DNA of 58,177 bases from a virus. The position numbers were made by a program, and so were the translations under genes. A model generated the notes under the pieces. It saw only the letters and a list, made by a program, of their open reading frames with translations. It did no database searches and was not told the DNA's origin. Within the stretch, counting starts at the first letter, position 1. Each line of letters begins with the position of its first letter. Below are positions 15,223-23,669 of this stretch, in pieces. The stretch is from positions 1 through 58,177 of IMG/VR virus record IMGVR_UViG_3300033987_000092, one strand, 5' to 3'.

Positions 15223-17212
15223 AAGAGCACTAGCAAAATTGCCGGAAAAGGCGGCAAAAGAGGAATATATAAGTCTTGCAAAGAGAGTTGAAAATGCTAA
15301 ATACTTTGTTGCTGCAATAATTACAGAGGTTGAGAATGAAAAAATACTGCTCTTGAATTTCTATTCCCAATGCGACCTGAGAGAAGAAAAAACAAGAGCA
15401 GCCTTCAGGGTATTCCTGAATCAAGATGATTATATCACACAGGACCTAAGAACTGTCAAATCAAAGTGGAAAACAGCTTCATTAAAAAGCTTGGTAGACG
15501 CATGGCAATGGCCGAAATGGTGTGTCTGTGTGGATGATCAATCTGAAAAAGCAATTAGAAGCTTTATTAAATGCGGTAAAACTGTATTTGCAGGGCTTGA
15601 GGATTTTCAAGAAGCCATTATGAAGAAACGCCTTGCCCAAAAGCACAAAAAAATTACTGACAAGATTGATAAACAGATGGAGATGGTACCGGAGCTCCCG
15701 GGGGATTTTAACAAATGGATAGAGGAAACGGTCTTGTTTAAGAGCAGATATATTTATTATGAGTATAAATCCTCCAGGAAGCTCATGAAAGGCTACTGCA
15801 CCTACTGTAAAACGGATGTTTTGGTAGAAAAGCCAAGGCATAACCAGGAGGGGATATGTCCCAACTGCAAGAGCCCAATAACATATAAGGCACTTGGAAA
15901 ATCAAAAAAAGTGCATGATTATGCTGAAGCTGCTCTGTTTCAGAAATTTGATAAAGGCTTTATCATCAGGTATTTCAAAGTGGGCAGAGAATTTAATGAG
16001 CATTACAGAAAGCCTAAAACTCATTGGTTTGAAGCAACAAGAGATTTCTACTATATAAGTAGCGATAGAATAAAGTCTTATGAATGGGCTAATTTTAAAC
16101 AGACAGGAAATGTAAGGTGGTGTGATTATAGAGGTAAATGGTATTTTCATAATACAGCTGTGTATGATGCCAACCTTGATGATGTTTTGAAAGATACAAA
16201 GTGGAAGTATTCAGCGCTTAAAGAGTTTGCTACTCATAAGCCAGGGATAGGATTTAATGTTGACAGATATCTATCAGCTTATAAGGACTATCCGTTTATT
16301 GAGTATTTTGTTAAGTTAAAGCTCTACAGGCTTACCTATGAGGTAGTGCAAGGGCATATGGTAACAAACTGGATTAACGCAAAAGGTAAAAACATGCAGG
16401 AAATATTAAAGATTTCTAAAAAATCATTGCCTTTGCTACAGAAGATAGATGCTTCCTTAGAAGAATTAAGGCTTGTCCAAGTGATGGAGAGAGAAGGGCT
16501 GAACTTGTCACCGGAGCAGATAAGGTATATATGTGATAATCTTGGCTGTGCAACCGGACTCCTTGAACTGTCAAGATATACCACTGTGAATAAGGCTCTT
16601 AATTATCTTTCTGTTCAAGCTGAAAAAATCAAGAAAAATCAAGATCAGCGGAATTATATGCATTTAGAAAGGGATACCAAGCTATCAATTGCTTATCGTG
16701 ACTGGATGGACTATATAGGGTTTTGCAAGGAACTGAGATATGACCTAAAAAATGAATTTATACTTTACCCCAAAAACCTAAAACAGGAACACGATAGAGC
16801 TGCCAAGTTGGTACAGGCCAAACGTGATAAGGAAGAAGCCCGAAGGCAGAGAAAGATGAAAAATAAAATAAAGGTCATGGCCAAAGAACTCACTGAAAAG
16901 TATGGGATGGAATATAAGGGACTTGTAGTAAGAGCTCCTCAAAATGCAGATGAGTTGATTAAAGAAGGACAAATTCTACACCATTGCGTTGGTACCTATA
17001 TAAAACAAATTGCAGAGGGCATAACAGTAGTTTTATTTATCCGAAAGGTTGAAACTCTGGATGAGCCGTACTGCACTATGGAAGTTAAAGATGGAAAGAT
17101 AGTCCAATGCAGAGGTAAGAACAATACAGATATGACAGATAAACTTAAAAGCTTCTTAAATAAATTTGAGAAAACAAAGCTGGTTCCGCAATTACAAAAA
17201 AAGGCAATGTAG
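15215..17212 (+). CDS. PcfJ-like protein
   Basis: A 665-aa protein. The start is TTG at 15215 after GGGGGTG; an open frame further upstream is only a shadow of the PcfK gene. A zinc ribbon (YCTYC ... CPNC) lies near residue 200. The conserved PcfJ region is in the last 150 residues (AELTEKYG..., ADELIKEGQILHHCVGTY, then PYCTMEVKDGKIVQCRGKNN), with the His-His-Cys centre typical of the family. It forms a pair with PcfK just upstream. PcfJ is required for some plasmid transfer systems and is common in phages, but its biochemical role is not established. Confidence 0.85.
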   Translation: MNKRALAKLPEKAAKEEYISLAKRVENAKYFVAAIITEVENEKILLLNFYSQCDLREEKTRAAFRVFLNQDDYITQDLRTVKSKWKTASLKSLVDAWQWPKWCVCVDDQSEKAIRSFIKCGKTVFAGLEDFQEAIMKKRLAQKHKKITDKIDKQMEMVPELPGDFNKWIEETVLFKSRYIYYEYKSSRKLMKGYCTYCKTDVLVEKPRHNQEGICPNCKSPITYKALGKSKKVHDYAEAALFQKFDKGFIIRYFKVGREFNEHYRKPKTHWFEATRDFYYISSDRIKSYEWANFKQTGNVRWCDYRGKWYFHNTAVYDANLDDVLKDTKWKYSALKEFATHKPGIGFNVDRYLSAYKDYPFIEYFVKLKLYRLTYEVVQGHMVTNWINAKGKNMQEILKISKKSLPLLQKIDASLEELRLVQVMEREGLNLSPEQIRYICDNLGCATGLLELSRYTTVNKALNYLSVQAEKIKKNQDQRNYMHLERDTKLSIAYRDWMDYIGFCKELRYDLKNEFILYPKNLKQEHDRAAKLVQAKRDKEEARRQRKMKNKIKVMAKELTEKYGMEYKGLVVRAPQNADELIKEGQILHHCVGTYIKQIAEGITVVLFIRKVETLDEPYCTMEVKDGKIVQCRGKNNTDMTDKLKSFLNKFEKTKLVPQLQKKAM

Positions 17213-17227
17213 ACAGGGGGTTATATT

Positions 17228-17455
17228 ATGTGGATAAGAAGCCAGGATAGACGTTCATTTGGTGATTACAAAGAAGTTTATATTGTTGAAGCCTCAATAA
17301 TGGGAGTTTCAGGAGCTGCAGATGATACTAAGCTGGGAGACTATGATACACCAGAAAGAGCTTTGGAAGTGATAGATAAATTAGAGAACCATATTCGTGA
17401 CAATAGAACGATTTTTTATATGCCCAAGGAGAAGGGGGGAAGTAATAATGAATAA
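17228..17455 (+). CDS. hypothetical phage protein
   Basis: A 75-aa protein, unrecognised. It has a beta-rich first half (WIRSQDRRSFGDYKEVYIVEA) and a helix (TPERALEVIDKLENHIRDN). This pattern of strand followed by 'D.....A..VL..I' helix is common in small phage proteins. AGGGGG lies upstream of the ATG and it overlaps the next gene by 8 bases. Confidence 0.65.
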   Translation: MWIRSQDRRSFGDYKEVYIVEASIMGVSGAADDTKLGDYDTPERALEVIDKLENHIRDNRTIFYMPKEKGGSNNE

Positions 17456-18461
17456 GAGCAAAATAGACTGGACTGACTACTCATGGAATCCCATAACCGG
17501 GTGCAAACACGATTGCCCATACTGCTATGCAAGGAAGCAGTCCGCAAGATTCTCAGGAGACATCAGGTTAAATAAGGCATCTAATGACTGCCAGTATGAT
17601 AATGAAAGAGGATTATATGTGTTAGATAAGCCATTTATTACCCGGGAGAACAGGGCATTGAATTATCCTTATGGATTTGAACCTACGCTGCACATGTACC
17701 GCATGGATTGGCCCGGGAAAGTGAAAAATGGCAGAAATATATTTGTTGGGTCGATGGCTGATGTTTTTGGAGATTGGATACCTGATGAATGGATCTCTAT
17801 GATATTTGAAGCCTGTAAGAAATACCCGCAGCACAATTATATGTTTCTTACAAAAAATCCAAAGCGTTATGAAGAACTGCTTAAAAGAGATATTCTCCCT
17901 ACAGCTGATAATTTTTGGTATGGCACAACTGTACCTACTCCGGATATGGAATTTTTCTGGAATGAAAAAGTGAATGTATTTATAAGCATTGAACCTATTC
18001 TTGCACCATGGTCCGATGAAGCAGCTGATGAATTAGTTGAAAAAGTGGATTGGGTAATTATCGGAGCTGAAACAGGAAATCGGCGGGATAAAGTTATTCC
18101 GGAGAGGGATTGGATTCTTAGACTTATTAAGAAGTGCAAAGAGAAAATTGTCCCGGTATTTTTGAAAGATAATCTGCTAGATATTATGGGCAAAGGTATC
18201 GATTTAAAAGCATTGCAGGAGTTTCCGGAGATCCTTAAACGGCAAGTAAGTGTGGAACAGCAAACAGAGAGTGCCTGGTATAAAAAGATGTACGGTCAAT
18301 GTGCTTTATGTAAAGAGGAAAAGCTGAAGAAGGAAATGATTGCATTGCTGGCCAGAGCTAAACGGGGAACCGGTGCAAAGCAATTAGCATATGTCTGCAG
18401 AGGTTGTTACGAAAAGCTTTGTGATAATTTGGGGGTTACTCCCCCTGAACTGGACGTTTAG
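17448..18461 (+). CDS. Gp37/Gp68-family radical-SAM-like protein (DUF5131)
   Basis: A 337-aa protein with an iron-sulfur motif TGCKHDCPYCYAR near the N-terminus (C19, C23, C26; CxxxCxxC), the hallmark of radical SAM enzymes, followed by family patterns FVGSMADVFGDWIP, MFLTKNPKRY, ISIEPIL and WVIIGAETGNR. The C-terminus adds four cysteines (CALC...CRGCYEKLC) as a second metal site. These proteins are widespread in phages and have no proven reaction. The start at 17448 has GAAGGGGGG upstream. A role in DNA or nucleotide modification is plausible but not shown. Confidence 0.88.
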   Translation: MNKSKIDWTDYSWNPITGCKHDCPYCYARKQSARFSGDIRLNKASNDCQYDNERGLYVLDKPFITRENRALNYPYGFEPTLHMYRMDWPGKVKNGRNIFVGSMADVFGDWIPDEWISMIFEACKKYPQHNYMFLTKNPKRYEELLKRDILPTADNFWYGTTVPTPDMEFFWNEKVNVFISIEPILAPWSDEAADELVEKVDWVIIGAETGNRRDKVIPERDWILRLIKKCKEKIVPVFLKDNLLDIMGKGIDLKALQEFPEILKRQVSVEQQTESAWYKKMYGQCALCKEEKLKKEMIALLARAKRGTGAKQLAYVCRGCYEKLCDNLGVTPPELDV

Positions 18462-18473
18462 GAGGGATCACAG

Positions 18474-18818
18474 ATGAAATCATTAGATGAAATAAAACAA
18501 GATAAAAGGATTATTATTCAGGAAATAGGAGCTGATGGTGGATGGGCAATTGGTTATCTCCGGGGCAGCAGAAAACCAGTTATGATTATCTTCAGTTGGG
18601 GTGGTGGCTGGGATCATGTATCAGTCAGTTATAAAAATCATTGCTGTTCATGGGAAGAAATGTGTGAGGTAAAAGATATATTTTTCAGGGAAGATGAATG
18701 TGTTGTCCAGTACCATCCGCCAAAATCTGAATATGTCAATGTGCATCCATTCTGTTTGCATTTATGGAAACCACAAGGGCAGATTATACCGATGCCACCT
18801 AAATCATTTGTTGGATAG
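18474..18818 (+). CDS. DUF7694-like phage protein
   Basis: A 114-aa protein with the conserved blocks GWAIGYLRGSRKPVMIIFSWGGGWDHVSVS and FFREDECVVQYHPPKSEYVNVHP. These are strongly conserved among small phage proteins with a predicted beta fold. Function unknown. GGAGGGATCAC lies upstream of the ATG. Confidence 0.72.
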   Translation: MKSLDEIKQDKRIIIQEIGADGGWAIGYLRGSRKPVMIIFSWGGGWDHVSVSYKNHCCSWEEMCEVKDIFFREDECVVQYHPPKSEYVNVHPFCLHLWKPQGQIIPMPPKSFVG

Positions 18819-18830
18819 GAGGGGTTATTT

Positions 18831-19145
18831 GTGAAAAAACGCAACTGCAGAAAGAATGAAGAGGAAAAAAGAATGCATGAAAGAGCGGTTAAAATACGCA
18901 AAATGACCGATTATCAGCTTTGTATGTACATAAATGCCCTAAAGGATGATGCCTACGAAGAGGGCTTTAGAGATGGAAAAAACCAGGCAGAACCTACTAC
19001 AGGGAATAAAGTTTCGGAGTTTATACAGCACCTTGATGTTATGAGCGGAACTGGGAACGGTATCGGAAAATCTACGGTGTATAAGCTCCGCAAATTTGCT
19101 GAAAAGGAGGGATACCTTGAGTCAAGGAAAGAAGTTGGAGCTTAA
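18831..19145 (+). CDS. hypothetical phage protein
   Basis: A 104-aa protein starting with GTG at 18831 after AGGAGGGG. It is basic and helical at the N-terminus (KKRNCRKNEEEKRMHERAVKIRK). The second half (GNGIGKSTVYKLRKFAEKEGYL) could be a helix-turn-helix, suggesting a DNA-binding role. It overlaps the HNH gene by 29 bases. Confidence 0.65.
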   Translation: MKKRNCRKNEEEKRMHERAVKIRKMTDYQLCMYINALKDDAYEEGFRDGKNQAEPTTGNKVSEFIQHLDVMSGTGNGIGKSTVYKLRKFAEKEGYLESRKEVGA

Positions 19146-19746
19146 AGGCCAAAAGTTTGGAAGATGGACTGTTGTTGAAGAAGTTTCGGATGAAAGAAAA
19201 GGTACCTATTGGAAATGCCAATGTGAGTGTGGTAATACATCTGTGGTATCAGGAAGCATGCTACGATTTGGCAAATCTCAAAGCTGTGGATGTTTAACTG
19301 ATGAAAACAAGATAAAAGCAAGAAAAACACATGGAGAAACAAAAAGCAGATTATATCGCATTTGGCGAGGAATGAGAGGTCGTTGCCAATATGAGAAAAA
19401 AGACAATTATCATAATTATGGCGGCAGAGGAATTAAGGTTTGTGATGAGTGGAATAGCAGCTTTGAAAAGTTTAGAGATTGGGCTTTAGCCAATGGGTAT
19501 AGAGATGAACTTACAATAGACAGAATTAATCCTGATGGAGATTATGAGCCTTCAAACTGCAGGTGGATAAGCCAAAAGGATCAACAGAATAATAAACGAA
19601 GCAATCAATTGTTTACAGTAAAAGGTGTTACCAGAACTATTAAAGAATGGTCTGAGATTACAGGAATAGGCTTGCATGCTCTTTATAAAAGAGTGAAGAA
19701 TGGATGTACTGAAGAAGAATTCCTGAGACCGTCCAAAAGGGGGTAG
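19117..19746 (+). CDS. HNH endonuclease-like protein
   Basis: A 209-aa protein in three parts. The N-terminus is a DNA-binding/zinc module (GQKFGRWTVVEEV...CQCECGNTSVV...SCGCL). The centre is an HNH region (NYGGRGIKVCDEWNSSFEKFRDW..., then TIDRINPDGDYEPSNCRW). The C-terminus is an HTH-like segment (TRTIKEWSEITGIGLHALYKRVKNG). This is the build of phage-encoded homing-type endonucleases that insert as free-standing genes. TTG at 19117 follows AAAAGGAGGG. It may be a selfish gene or act in phage DNA processing. Confidence 0.8.
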   Translation: MSQGKKLELKGQKFGRWTVVEEVSDERKGTYWKCQCECGNTSVVSGSMLRFGKSQSCGCLTDENKIKARKTHGETKSRLYRIWRGMRGRCQYEKKDNYHNYGGRGIKVCDEWNSSFEKFRDWALANGYRDELTIDRINPDGDYEPSNCRWISQKDQQNNKRSNQLFTVKGVTRTIKEWSEITGIGLHALYKRVKNGCTEEEFLRPSKRG

Positions 19747-19751
19747 AAAAG

Positions 19752-20300
19752 TTGAGGGTAAATACTGCTACAAGCCAAAAAAAGCATAAAAGATATATGG
19801 GGAACCTCGGTCAAGCATTTGAGCAAGAGGTTATATATGCAAATGAGGCTTATAGACGTAGGGGCATAGCCTTAGTACAAAAAATAAGCACTCCATGGAA
19901 AGTAGTTAGGAGAGGCAACCAGATCGTATCAGCATTCCCAGAAGGAAAGAGTACATTAGACTTTCGGGGAACTGTTAAAAATGGGATATCAATATCATTT
20001 GATTGCAAGGAATCAGAAGACAAAAGAGGGCTGCCTCTTAAGTATATTGAGCCTCATCAAATAGACTATATACGGGAAGCTTTGGACATAGGAGAAATTT
20101 CATTTATTTTGTGCTATATGAAGATTTTTAACAAAAGGTATCTTATACCAGGCAATAAGGTGATAGATAGTTGGGATTATTGGCAGAAAAACAAGGGAAA
20201 GAGAAACTGCAATTACATTGCAGTAGAAGACATGATTGAGGTCAGTTCCAGAGATGGTATTATCCTGGACTACCTTTCAGGATTGGAGGCGTTAAAATGA
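19752..20300 (+). CDS. recU: RecU-like Holliday junction resolvase
   Basis: A 182-aa nuclease of the RecU family. It shows GQAFEQEVIYANEAYRRRGIALVQKISTPWKVV near the N-terminus, catalytic residues in STLDFRG and ISFDCKESE (the D...E/DxK core of the fold), and the helix LKYIEPHQIDYIREA. It resolves recombination intermediates before packaging, matching the SbcD-SbcC and other recombination genes upstream. It starts with TTG at 19752 and overlaps the next gene by 4 bases. Confidence 0.88.
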   Translation: MRVNTATSQKKHKRYMGNLGQAFEQEVIYANEAYRRRGIALVQKISTPWKVVRRGNQIVSAFPEGKSTLDFRGTVKNGISISFDCKESEDKRGLPLKYIEPHQIDYIREALDIGEISFILCYMKIFNKRYLIPGNKVIDSWDYWQKNKGKRNCNYIAVEDMIEVSSRDGIILDYLSGLEALK

Positions 20301-20974
20301 GTAAGATTATCAAAGTATTTGACACTTACACTGGAGAGGTCATTCTTGATAGGGAAATTGATGGCGAATTTCAGCTTCAATTTACACAGAACAGCGACAG
20401 TGGCCGGATACATAGGGTTGGAATGATTGATAATGGCAAGTTTGGGGACAAGCACTGGATAAAGAACTACTACTTCAGACCGATAGCGCAGAAACTCATT
20501 GATAAATTTGATGAGATTAGCCATATTCATCCGCAGCGGATCCTGTTCCTTGAAAATACAGCCTGGTCACCTGGAAAGGGAACTTCAAAGAAAACATGGA
20601 TAGCGAGAATATGTAAGGCTAATCAATGGCTGGAGGAAACCTGGGGTTATCATTACGTTATGGAACTCAAAAGCTTCTTTATGGAGAAGATGAGCAAGGA
20701 ACAGGTTATTGCAACAGTATACCATGAGCTTAGACACATAGATGTTGATGGGGAAATCAAGCCACATGATATTGAAGATTGGGATAACATGGTGGCTACA
20801 CTCGGCAAAAATTGGGCTGAGACCAAATCTTCCATAATCAATCTGCTTGATGATGAGTTCCCAGGCTGGAATGAGCTTCGGAAAGCTGGGCAGCAGATTA
20901 ATATATTTGAAACTGCTGAGAATGTTATATCAATAAATAGAGCAAGTAAAGTTGTGAATGGAGAGGTGAGATAA
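20297..20974 (+). CDS. putative phage metallopeptidase
   Basis: A 225-aa protein with a zinc-protease motif HELRH at residues 143-147 (ATVYHELRHIDVDG), the HExxH type, in a family of phage metallopeptidases. The rest (KLIDKFDEISHIHPQRILFLEN...) matches the same family. It sits between RecU and the sliding clamp and overlaps both by 1-4 bases. The substrate is unknown. Cleavage of a host regulatory protein or processing of a phage protein are both possible. Confidence 0.82.
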   Translation: MSKIIKVFDTYTGEVILDREIDGEFQLQFTQNSDSGRIHRVGMIDNGKFGDKHWIKNYYFRPIAQKLIDKFDEISHIHPQRILFLENTAWSPGKGTSKKTWIARICKANQWLEETWGYHYVMELKSFFMEKMSKEQVIATVYHELRHIDVDGEIKPHDIEDWDNMVATLGKNWAETKSSIINLLDDEFPGWNELRKAGQQINIFETAENVISINRASKVVNGEVR

Positions 20975-22026
20975 TGATTATTGAAAAATCTGTCATAGCA
21001 CCCAAATTAGCAAAGTTGAAAATGGTGCTTCCGAGCAAATTACAGGAAAATGCCATCCAAGGAGTGTTGTTTAAAGAGAATAGCCTGTCAGCTACAAACC
21101 TTGAAATGGGAGTAAAAACTCCGTTGGATGTAAATACAGATGAAGTATTCATTATTCCGGCCAGAGCGATTGAACTAATTGATAGCCTGCCTGATGGCTC
21201 TATAGAGATTATTCCGGAGGATAATCATTCAATTACAATTAAAGCACAAAATATAAAGAACAAGTTTCAGAGTTTCGATCCGGAGGTTTTTCCGGAAGTA
21301 AATACTCTCATATCAGATGTTAATGTTTGCAGTATCAGCAGTGTTAACTTTGAAAGAGCAGTTAAATCTGTTATCTATGCAGTTGATGCTAACAATACAA
21401 GAACTATTATGACCGGTATATACTTCGATTCTTCAGGAGGCAATCTCAATATTATAGGTTGTGACGGATATAGAATAGCCTGGTATAAGATGCCCTATAA
21501 TAAAGACTTTACTTTTGTAATACCAAAGATGGCTATTCAAAAACTATTGAGCATTGGCCTTCAGGGAGACATAGAAATATCGTATGGTATTAAAAGTGCA
21601 ATATTCAAAACGGATGAATACACCGTATATACAAGGCTGCTGGATGGCTCATATATCGAATATAAAAGGATGTTCACCAAACAGGACAACTCAGCGATAA
21701 TAAATCGTATGGCCTTTATAGAAGGTTTAAGGCGCTGTATGATATGCATGGATGAAAAGAACAGAGGGGTTGTGAAGCTGCAGTTTGAAGATGAAACATT
21801 AAATATTACTTTAAACTCTGCTATATCTGAATATTCGGAACAGATAAAGCTTGAAGCTCCTGTAGATAAGCCTATTACCATTGGATTTAATGGAACTTAT
21901 ATCATAGAATGCCTGAAATCTTTTGACTGTGAGAATGTGGAGCTGTCTTTCGGGTCCTCCGTTAATCCAATGATTGTTGATGATGGTGAGCAGTCGGCAC
22001 TGGTTCTGCCGGTGAGGTTGAATTGA
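20974..22026 (+). CDS. dnaN: phage-encoded DNA polymerase sliding clamp (beta subunit)
   Basis: A 350-aa DnaN homologue, slightly shorter than the usual 365-380 aa. It has the three-domain pattern: IIEKSVIAPKLAKLKMVLP at the N-terminus, VNTLISDVNVCSISSVNFERAVKSVIYAVD in domain 2 with GIYFDSSGGNLNIIGCDGYRIAWY, and the conserved C-terminus ALVLPVRLN. The clamp holds polymerase and partner proteins on DNA. Two proteins of the same operon (13398-14387 and 14401-15222) end in the clamp-binding motif QLSLF. The ATG overlaps the previous stop (TAATG). Confidence 0.93.
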   Translation: MIIEKSVIAPKLAKLKMVLPSKLQENAIQGVLFKENSLSATNLEMGVKTPLDVNTDEVFIIPARAIELIDSLPDGSIEIIPEDNHSITIKAQNIKNKFQSFDPEVFPEVNTLISDVNVCSISSVNFERAVKSVIYAVDANNTRTIMTGIYFDSSGGNLNIIGCDGYRIAWYKMPYNKDFTFVIPKMAIQKLLSIGLQGDIEISYGIKSAIFKTDEYTVYTRLLDGSYIEYKRMFTKQDNSAIINRMAFIEGLRRCMICMDEKNRGVVKLQFEDETLNITLNSAISEYSEQIKLEAPVDKPITIGFNGTYIIECLKSFDCENVELSFGSSVNPMIVDDGEQSALVLPVRLN

Positions 22027-22211
22027 TGATGGCCAAAGATATACCGACACATTTCATTTGCAAAATATGCGGCAATGAATGGTATTATGCACCCAAAAAA
22101 CGAGAGCTTTATAAATGCAAATGTGGGCAAGTTTATGAATTAGTTAAAACAAGATATGGTTGGTGCCAAGTGATAGTGGGAGGGAAACGGAGTAAAAAGG
22201 AGGGTGTTTAA
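22026..22211 (+). CDS. small zinc-ribbon protein
   Basis: A 61-aa protein with a first knuckle CKICGNEW and a second CKCGQVYELV, forming a compact zinc ribbon. It overlaps the DnaN stop (TGATGATG), so it is translationally coupled. A TTG at 22023 and an ATG at 22029 are alternative starts. Role unknown. Confidence 0.72.
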   Translation: MMAKDIPTHFICKICGNEWYYAPKKRELYKCKCGQVYELVKTRYGWCQVIVGGKRSKKEGV

Positions 22212-22832
22212 ATGGAGAAACCGATATTATTTTCTACTCAAATGATACAGGCAATCATTGATGGGAGAAAGACTCAAACGAGAAGAATTATGAAGCCGCA
22301 ACCTGTTTTGAACAATGGTTTTTGGCAATGGCATGGAGCAGGATGGTGTGACAATATAAAAAGGGTTACGCCGATGCCCTGCCATTCAATGTATAACAAT
22401 GCACCTTATCAACCTGGAGATATTCTCTGGGTTAGGGAAACTGTTTGGCAAAGGTTATATCGTTATCCTGAATCTGAAGAAACGTTCTATTGGGGTTCTG
22501 AATTTAAGTATGCGGCTACAGATGAAGAACCAAAAGTAGGTAACTGGGTTAAACGGCCATCTATACATATGCCACATAAAGCCGCAAGAATATTCCTGAT
22601 GGTAAAAGCTATTAGGGCCGAGAAGTTACAGGATATCTCGGAAACGGATGCTATTGCTGAAGGCGTAAAGCATCAATGGGGGATTAATCATAATGGAGAA
22701 AAGACCCTTGAAAAAGTCTGCACAACAGTATTTAAAGAATTATGGGACAGCATAAATGCCAAGCGTGGCTATGCATGGGATGTTAACCCATGGGTATGGG
22801 TAATTGAGTTTGAGAGGGTGAATAATATATGA
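22212..22832 (+). CDS. ASCH-like domain protein
   Basis: A 206-aa protein with the start MEKPILFSTQMIQAIIDGRKTQTRRIMKPQP and later YQPGDILWVRETV, ARIFLMVKAIRAEKLQDISETDAIAEGV and ELWDSINAKRGYAWDVNPWVWVIEF. These are the characteristic blocks of phage proteins of the ASCH/PUA-like fold that recognise modified nucleotides or RNA. AAGGAGGGTG lies upstream. Function in phages is not established. Confidence 0.82.
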   Translation: MEKPILFSTQMIQAIIDGRKTQTRRIMKPQPVLNNGFWQWHGAGWCDNIKRVTPMPCHSMYNNAPYQPGDILWVRETVWQRLYRYPESEETFYWGSEFKYAATDEEPKVGNWVKRPSIHMPHKAARIFLMVKAIRAEKLQDISETDAIAEGVKHQWGINHNGEKTLEKVCTTVFKELWDSINAKRGYAWDVNPWVWVIEFERVNNI

Positions 22833-23014
22833 TAATTAGGATTTTTGATAAGAACATCAATAAGCTTCAGAGAAGCGCAGATAAAAACCCTATCGTTTGG
22901 AGATGTGTAATATTTATACTCGAAGCAATAGCTTTTGTAGGAAAAGTTTATCTTTCATTATTAACTATTAAGATAATAGCAATAGTTTTTAAGAATATAG
23001 TCTCAGTGAGATGA
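22829..23014 (+). CDS. small membrane protein
   Basis: A 61-aa protein with one or two hydrophobic helices in its second half (WRCVIFILEAIAFVGKVYLSLLTIKIIAIVF). It overlaps the preceding stop codon by 4 bases (ATGA). No recognised family. The location before the late region is compatible with any host-takeover role. Confidence 0.55.
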   Translation: MIIRIFDKNINKLQRSADKNPIVWRCVIFILEAIAFVGKVYLSLLTIKIIAIVFKNIVSVR

Positions 23015-23022
23015 TATGACAT

Positions 23023-23436
23023 ATGAGAAAATTGAAATTTAAAGTGTGGGATAAAAAGAATAAAAAGTGGGTTGAGAATGATAAATCTTTACTATGTCAG
23101 TTAGTAATATGGAAAACAGCTACAACCTTTGAATTGTCATCTGGAGAGGATTTTGAAATAGTACAATTTACTGGTATAGAGGATAAAAAAGGTAATGATG
23201 TGTACGAGAGAGATATTATAAGGGTAAAGTATCGTAATCCAGATAGTGAAGATGGTCTTCCTATATGGTATGAAAATCATGAAGTAGGACCATTAGAAGT
23301 GCTAATATTTTTTGAAGATTTTATCAGAGAAGGGGAAGTAATAGGCAATGTATTCGAAACTCCAGAATTATTAAAAAAAGTAAGCGATCTTAAATGGAAC
23401 AGTAAAATATTTCACAAAAAAATGAGGAGGAAATGA
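23023..23436 (+). CDS. YopX-family protein
   Basis: A 137-aa protein with the YopX pattern: RKLKFKVWDKKNKKWVE at the start, VQFTGIEDKKGNDVYERDIIRV in the middle and VIGNVFETPELLKK near the end. YopX proteins are common in Gram-positive phages, form a beta-rich fold and have no established role. No strong ribosome site is visible in front of the ATG (GATATGACAT). Confidence 0.85.
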   Translation: MRKLKFKVWDKKNKKWVENDKSLLCQLVIWKTATTFELSSGEDFEIVQFTGIEDKKGNDVYERDIIRVKYRNPDSEDGLPIWYENHEVGPLEVLIFFEDFIREGEVIGNVFETPELLKKVSDLKWNSKIFHKKMRRK

Positions 23437-23439
23437 GAC

Positions 23440-23571
23440 ATGAATCCTGTTACTGCAATAGTGATATTTTTAATTGTAATTTTAATAATTTTAGGATTTA
23501 TTATTTGGGCTTGGTTTTTTCCTGATTACCCAAAGACTGATAATAGTTGGAGGACAAGGACTGGAAGATAG
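23440..23571 (+). CDS. small single-pass membrane protein
   Basis: A 43-aa protein. Residues about 5-28 are a continuous hydrophobic helix (AIVIFLIVILIILGFIIWAW), followed by a short polar tail. GAGGAGG lies 8 bases upstream. It resembles the tiny membrane proteins of many phages. Role unknown. Confidence 0.6.
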   Translation: MNPVTAIVIFLIVILIILGFIIWAWFFPDYPKTDNSWRTRTGR

Positions 23572-23609
23572 ATAAAAAAGAGAGAGCTTTCGCTCCCCTA
23601 CAATACCCT

Positions 23610-23635
23610 AATACCATTATATAAGAAATGGTATT
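23610..23635. promoter_or_regulatory. inverted repeat upstream of the late-regulator candidate
   Basis: AATACCAT at 23610-23617 and ATGGTATT at 23628-23635 form a perfect 8-bp inverted repeat with a 10-base AT-rich spacer, 35 bases before the start at 23670. It may be an operator or RNA hairpin. No clear promoter boxes accompany it. Confidence 0.4.
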
Positions 23636-23669
23636 TATTATCAATACAATACAAGGAGGGGCGCAAGCT

